NCBI GenBank assembly: GCA_016191305.1
Contig: JACPOX010000064.1
Span: 1 to 25,885 of the forward strand
Source: Legionella longbeachae
GTDB lineage: Bacteria; Pseudomonadota; Gammaproteobacteria; Legionellales; Legionellaceae
Length of the DNA: 25,885 nt
Direction: 5' to 3'
Under the pieces are notes generated by a model. The model searched no databases, was not told the DNA's origin, and was given only the letters and a program-made list of their open reading frames with translations. Made by a program: the position numbers and the translations under genes. Of the stretch, positions 25,101 to 25,885 are shown piece by piece (position 1 is the stretch's first letter; each line of letters starts with the position of its first letter).

Positions 25101-25280
25101 AATTTTGCTAAGGAAATGAAGTGCTCACCTACAATCATTCAATCAATTGAAAAAGCACTCAAATCACAAGAAAGAAAGCAAATATTTAATAATAACCAGA
25201 CTTTCTTTCCTGATAATAGACAGCAAGACCCTGTGGCACCTGTACCAGAGTCGAATACAAACAAGCCATCCAATAATTAA
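22146..25280 (+). CDS. Large ankyrin-repeat protein (1044 residues) with two kinds of higher-order repeat
   Basis: Residues 1-190 form a non-ankyrin helical region that I do not recognise. About two dozen ankyrin repeats run from about 193 to 1005, many close to consensus (DGYTALTAASYGGHTETVKWLVENGANVN). In the first half, three-repeat units of 94, 94 and 97 residues recur, each marked by GNTP(V/L)M, GHIKI and a short GELL(I/F)(A/V)AA repeat. In the second half, two-repeat units of 67 residues recur, marked by TPLMIA, NIEIIKLLV and a second repeat with CH-P/K-IV. The tail (about 1010-1044) is polar, Asn- and Pro-rich (VAPVPESNTNKPSNN). There is no signal peptide. It is a protein-binding scaffold and probable Dot/Icm effector (inference). 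A 22152 ATG is an alternative start. Confidence 0.93.
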   Translation: MIMKKKIDVSIPSQKEDLLREFSYLDLSTLLQRLQPLSPEELFKIPATRHFDDPEFIDLESGIRFGREDVLNKLWTIKFSQFPHHYQSKLDYLEFFHKDPTEVSWMTEFKKAYDKDYKGVPEKNLFALVKDVCLEKFLEKKITTTDLFKYRDNNGIYLAQWLAHSKHSQKSKNMFYEKLIKKEYETKGESVNASGMSLLHFAMLFAQSTEVTSLINKGLDPNQEDKQGNKPIFFAAMAGYTEGIKYFIETLNQVNSFEQLWFEAAQQGHTETIAYLKTHILNIDCTDKDGYTALTAASYGGHTETVKWLVENGANVNHLANNGNTPVMVAARNGHIKIVDYLKTNKADINHKNNTEETSIVLATQGGHDFMINYLLKDATENNLGSLLIVAAKYGHDCIVESLVKKGADVNYKDNDGNTPLMVASQHGHIKIFSYLEKNGADIDLENKLKETAIFFAAQGGYNEIISDLIQKDAKHDLGELLIAAAKNGRDRTVDWLVKKGANVNYKADDGNTPLMAAAQNGHIKIVTFFLKTKKADINLENKKKETAIVLATQGGHIKTIEYLIDQKARHIVGELLFVAARDGHTKVVEWLVKEKRANVNYNRDASGNTPLIIAACKGHIEIIKFLVGKGAQVTSVNKEGLTPLYVAIPSCPPEIIKLFLKNGVNVNKADKKGITPLMIAAQKGNIEIIKLLVEHKADVNLIAKDPVTTSLHVAVQNCHPDIVNYLLENGARVEQLDKNGETPLMIATRKSNLEIIKLLVQKKANVNYAHKVTGIAALYIGVKECHFKIVKYLLKNHALVDQADNDNASPLIVASVSKKDNIEIVKLLVENGANVNKKNKMGMTPLVGAAQSGNFDIAKFLVEKGADVNYEILNEQKSEGRSPLFFAVQKGHGELAKWLVEKQSDINHKSQVGWTVLIAAVSEGHLDIVKWLIEEKDVDINEADNLGGTPLMYALKKHLVTMINYLIEKGVDVNKADKNGKTPLNFAKEMKCSPTIIQSIEKALKSQERKQIFNNNQTFFPDNRQQDPVAPVPESNTNKPSNN

Positions 25281-25322
25281 GCAGGTTAGTCGCTTAAATT
25301 TTTTAGGATAATGGGAGATTTA

Positions 25323-25405
25323 ACGTCATCCTGAACGAAGTGAAGGATCTCCTTGATGTAGCATCAATCTTGCACCATTTGAGATCCTTCGCTACGCTCA
25401 GGATT
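25323..25405. repeat. Intergenic palindromic repeat, copy 3
   Basis: Its left arm is ACGTCATCCTGAACGAAGTG followed by AAGGATCTC. The right arm is its near-complement, GAGATCCTTCGCTACGCTCAGGATTG, around a 27-bp centre. It lies between convergent genes, where it may act as a bidirectional terminator. Confidence 0.75.
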
Positions 25406-25478
25406 GTGTGAAAAATTCAGCACTTTCATGATGATCAGTTTGATAAATACATTGGAAAAACAGGTTATTATGATTTTC

Positions 25479-25885
25479 TCAATAAAAGAAATCTAATACC
25501 GCTTGATTCCATTGCTCTTCTTGCTCTAAATTAGATAAATGCCCTGCTTGTTTAAACGTCACTAAAGTACTGTTTCTAGCAAGCTCTTGCATGTCTTTAC
25601 TTCGCTGTAAAGGTATGATCAAATCTTGTTCTCCACTAATCAGAAGGATCGGAACTGTGGTCATAGCAAGCAAATTTGAAGTGTCTTTACGCAAGGACAT
25701 GCCGCGTAAAGCAGAAGCAATACCATTTGCTGTTTGTGCTTCAGTTATTGTACGCAAAAGAATTTTTGTTTGCTCTGATGCTGTAGAAGATAATGCCTTG
25801 GTCATAAATCCTTCAATAAGGGTAGTTGTTCCATGCGTCAGTACATCAATAGCGGATGTCTCTCGATTTTTTTTATTTTCATCAC
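25479..25885 (-). CDS. Alpha/beta-hydrolase, C-terminal part (runs off the window end)
   Basis: The frame is open from the right edge of the window (reading DENKKNRETSAIDVLTHGTT, then LIEGFMTKAL) to a stop at 25479, so about 135 C-terminal residues are visible. PILLISGEQDLIIPLQRSKD holds the acid (Asp) of the catalytic triad after the usual G-x-x-D-x-x-P pattern. TFKQAGHLSNLEQEEQWNQAVLDFF holds the catalytic His. This is the classic C-terminal half of single-domain hydrolases of the PcaD/BioH/haloperoxidase-like type. The nucleophile elbow lies outside the window, so the substrate cannot be guessed. The ATG inside (25805) is not the start. Confidence 0.85.
   Translation of the reverse strand, partial: DENKKNRETSAIDVLTHGTTTLIEGFMTKALSSTASEQTKILLRTITEAQTANGIASALRGMSLRKDTSNLLAMTTVPILLISGEQDLIIPLQRSKDMQELARNSTLVTFKQAGHLSNLEQEEQWNQAVLDFFY

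Noticed and set aside
22100..25280. A CRISPR-like array, because of regular repeats.
   Set aside because: The repeats are coding ankyrin units of 99 bp and multiples, with a single long open frame. No spacer structure and no cas genes are present.
1..25885. tRNA or rRNA genes as island borders.
   Set aside because: No cloverleaf-like or rRNA sequence was noticed on either strand. A dedicated tRNA scan was not possible here.

Overview
The window looks like an accessory region of a Legionella or Legionellaceae chromosome. This rests on low GC, AT-rich intergenic DNA, an OXA-type class D beta-lactamase with its own BlaI repressor, and a high density of eukaryote-like proteins: three ankyrin proteins, a U-box protein, a divergent protein kinase, and a protein ending in a CaaX box. 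Several other large proteins have no family I recognise. No species can be named from sequence alone.

Layout. 1-604 (-): 5' part of an ankyrin gene. 783-3958 (+): beta-lactam locus. It has twin BlaI-type operators, blaI, a blaR1-like gene whose sensor half is a penicillin-binding-protein domain cut off by an in-frame stop and truncated at its 3' end, a 56-bp inverted-repeat element, and a class D beta-lactamase. 4049-4615 (-): unknown protein ending in CIIL. 4764-5726 (+): possible 5'-truncated gene. 5757-7505 (-): argS. 7846-10671 (-): ankyrin gene followed closely by an atypical kinase gene, probably one operon. 11065-11949 (+): two exported proteins, one an L,D-transpeptidase. 12091-13626 (+): U-box protein with an N-myristoylation-like start. 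13640-13850: hairpin-rich spacer. 13879-15222 (+): unknown protein with a glutamate-rich tail. 15442-18787 (+): Ku and LigD, a two-gene bacterial end-joining operon. 18799-19288 (+): wreck of a second kinase gene related to the intact one. 19301-21028 (-): unknown charged, coiled-coil-rich protein. 21238-21795 (-): small exported, probably outer-membrane protein. 22146-25280 (+): 1044-residue ankyrin protein built from two kinds of higher-order repeat. 25479-25885 (-): 3' part of an alpha/beta-hydrolase gene. A hairpin-forming intergenic repeat occurs three times, near 15.24, 21.94 and 25.32 kb.

How it fits together. Housekeeping argS sits in a mosaic of probable Dot/Icm (type IVB) effector genes. 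Ubiquitin ligation, phosphorylation, ankyrin scaffolding and two host lipidation motifs (CaaX, myristoylation) would all act in a eukaryotic host cell. Gene decay, paralogous fragments, small repeat elements and the NHEJ pair suggest a region that turns over quickly. Effector status is inference from domain type and context. No translocation signal can be proven from sequence.
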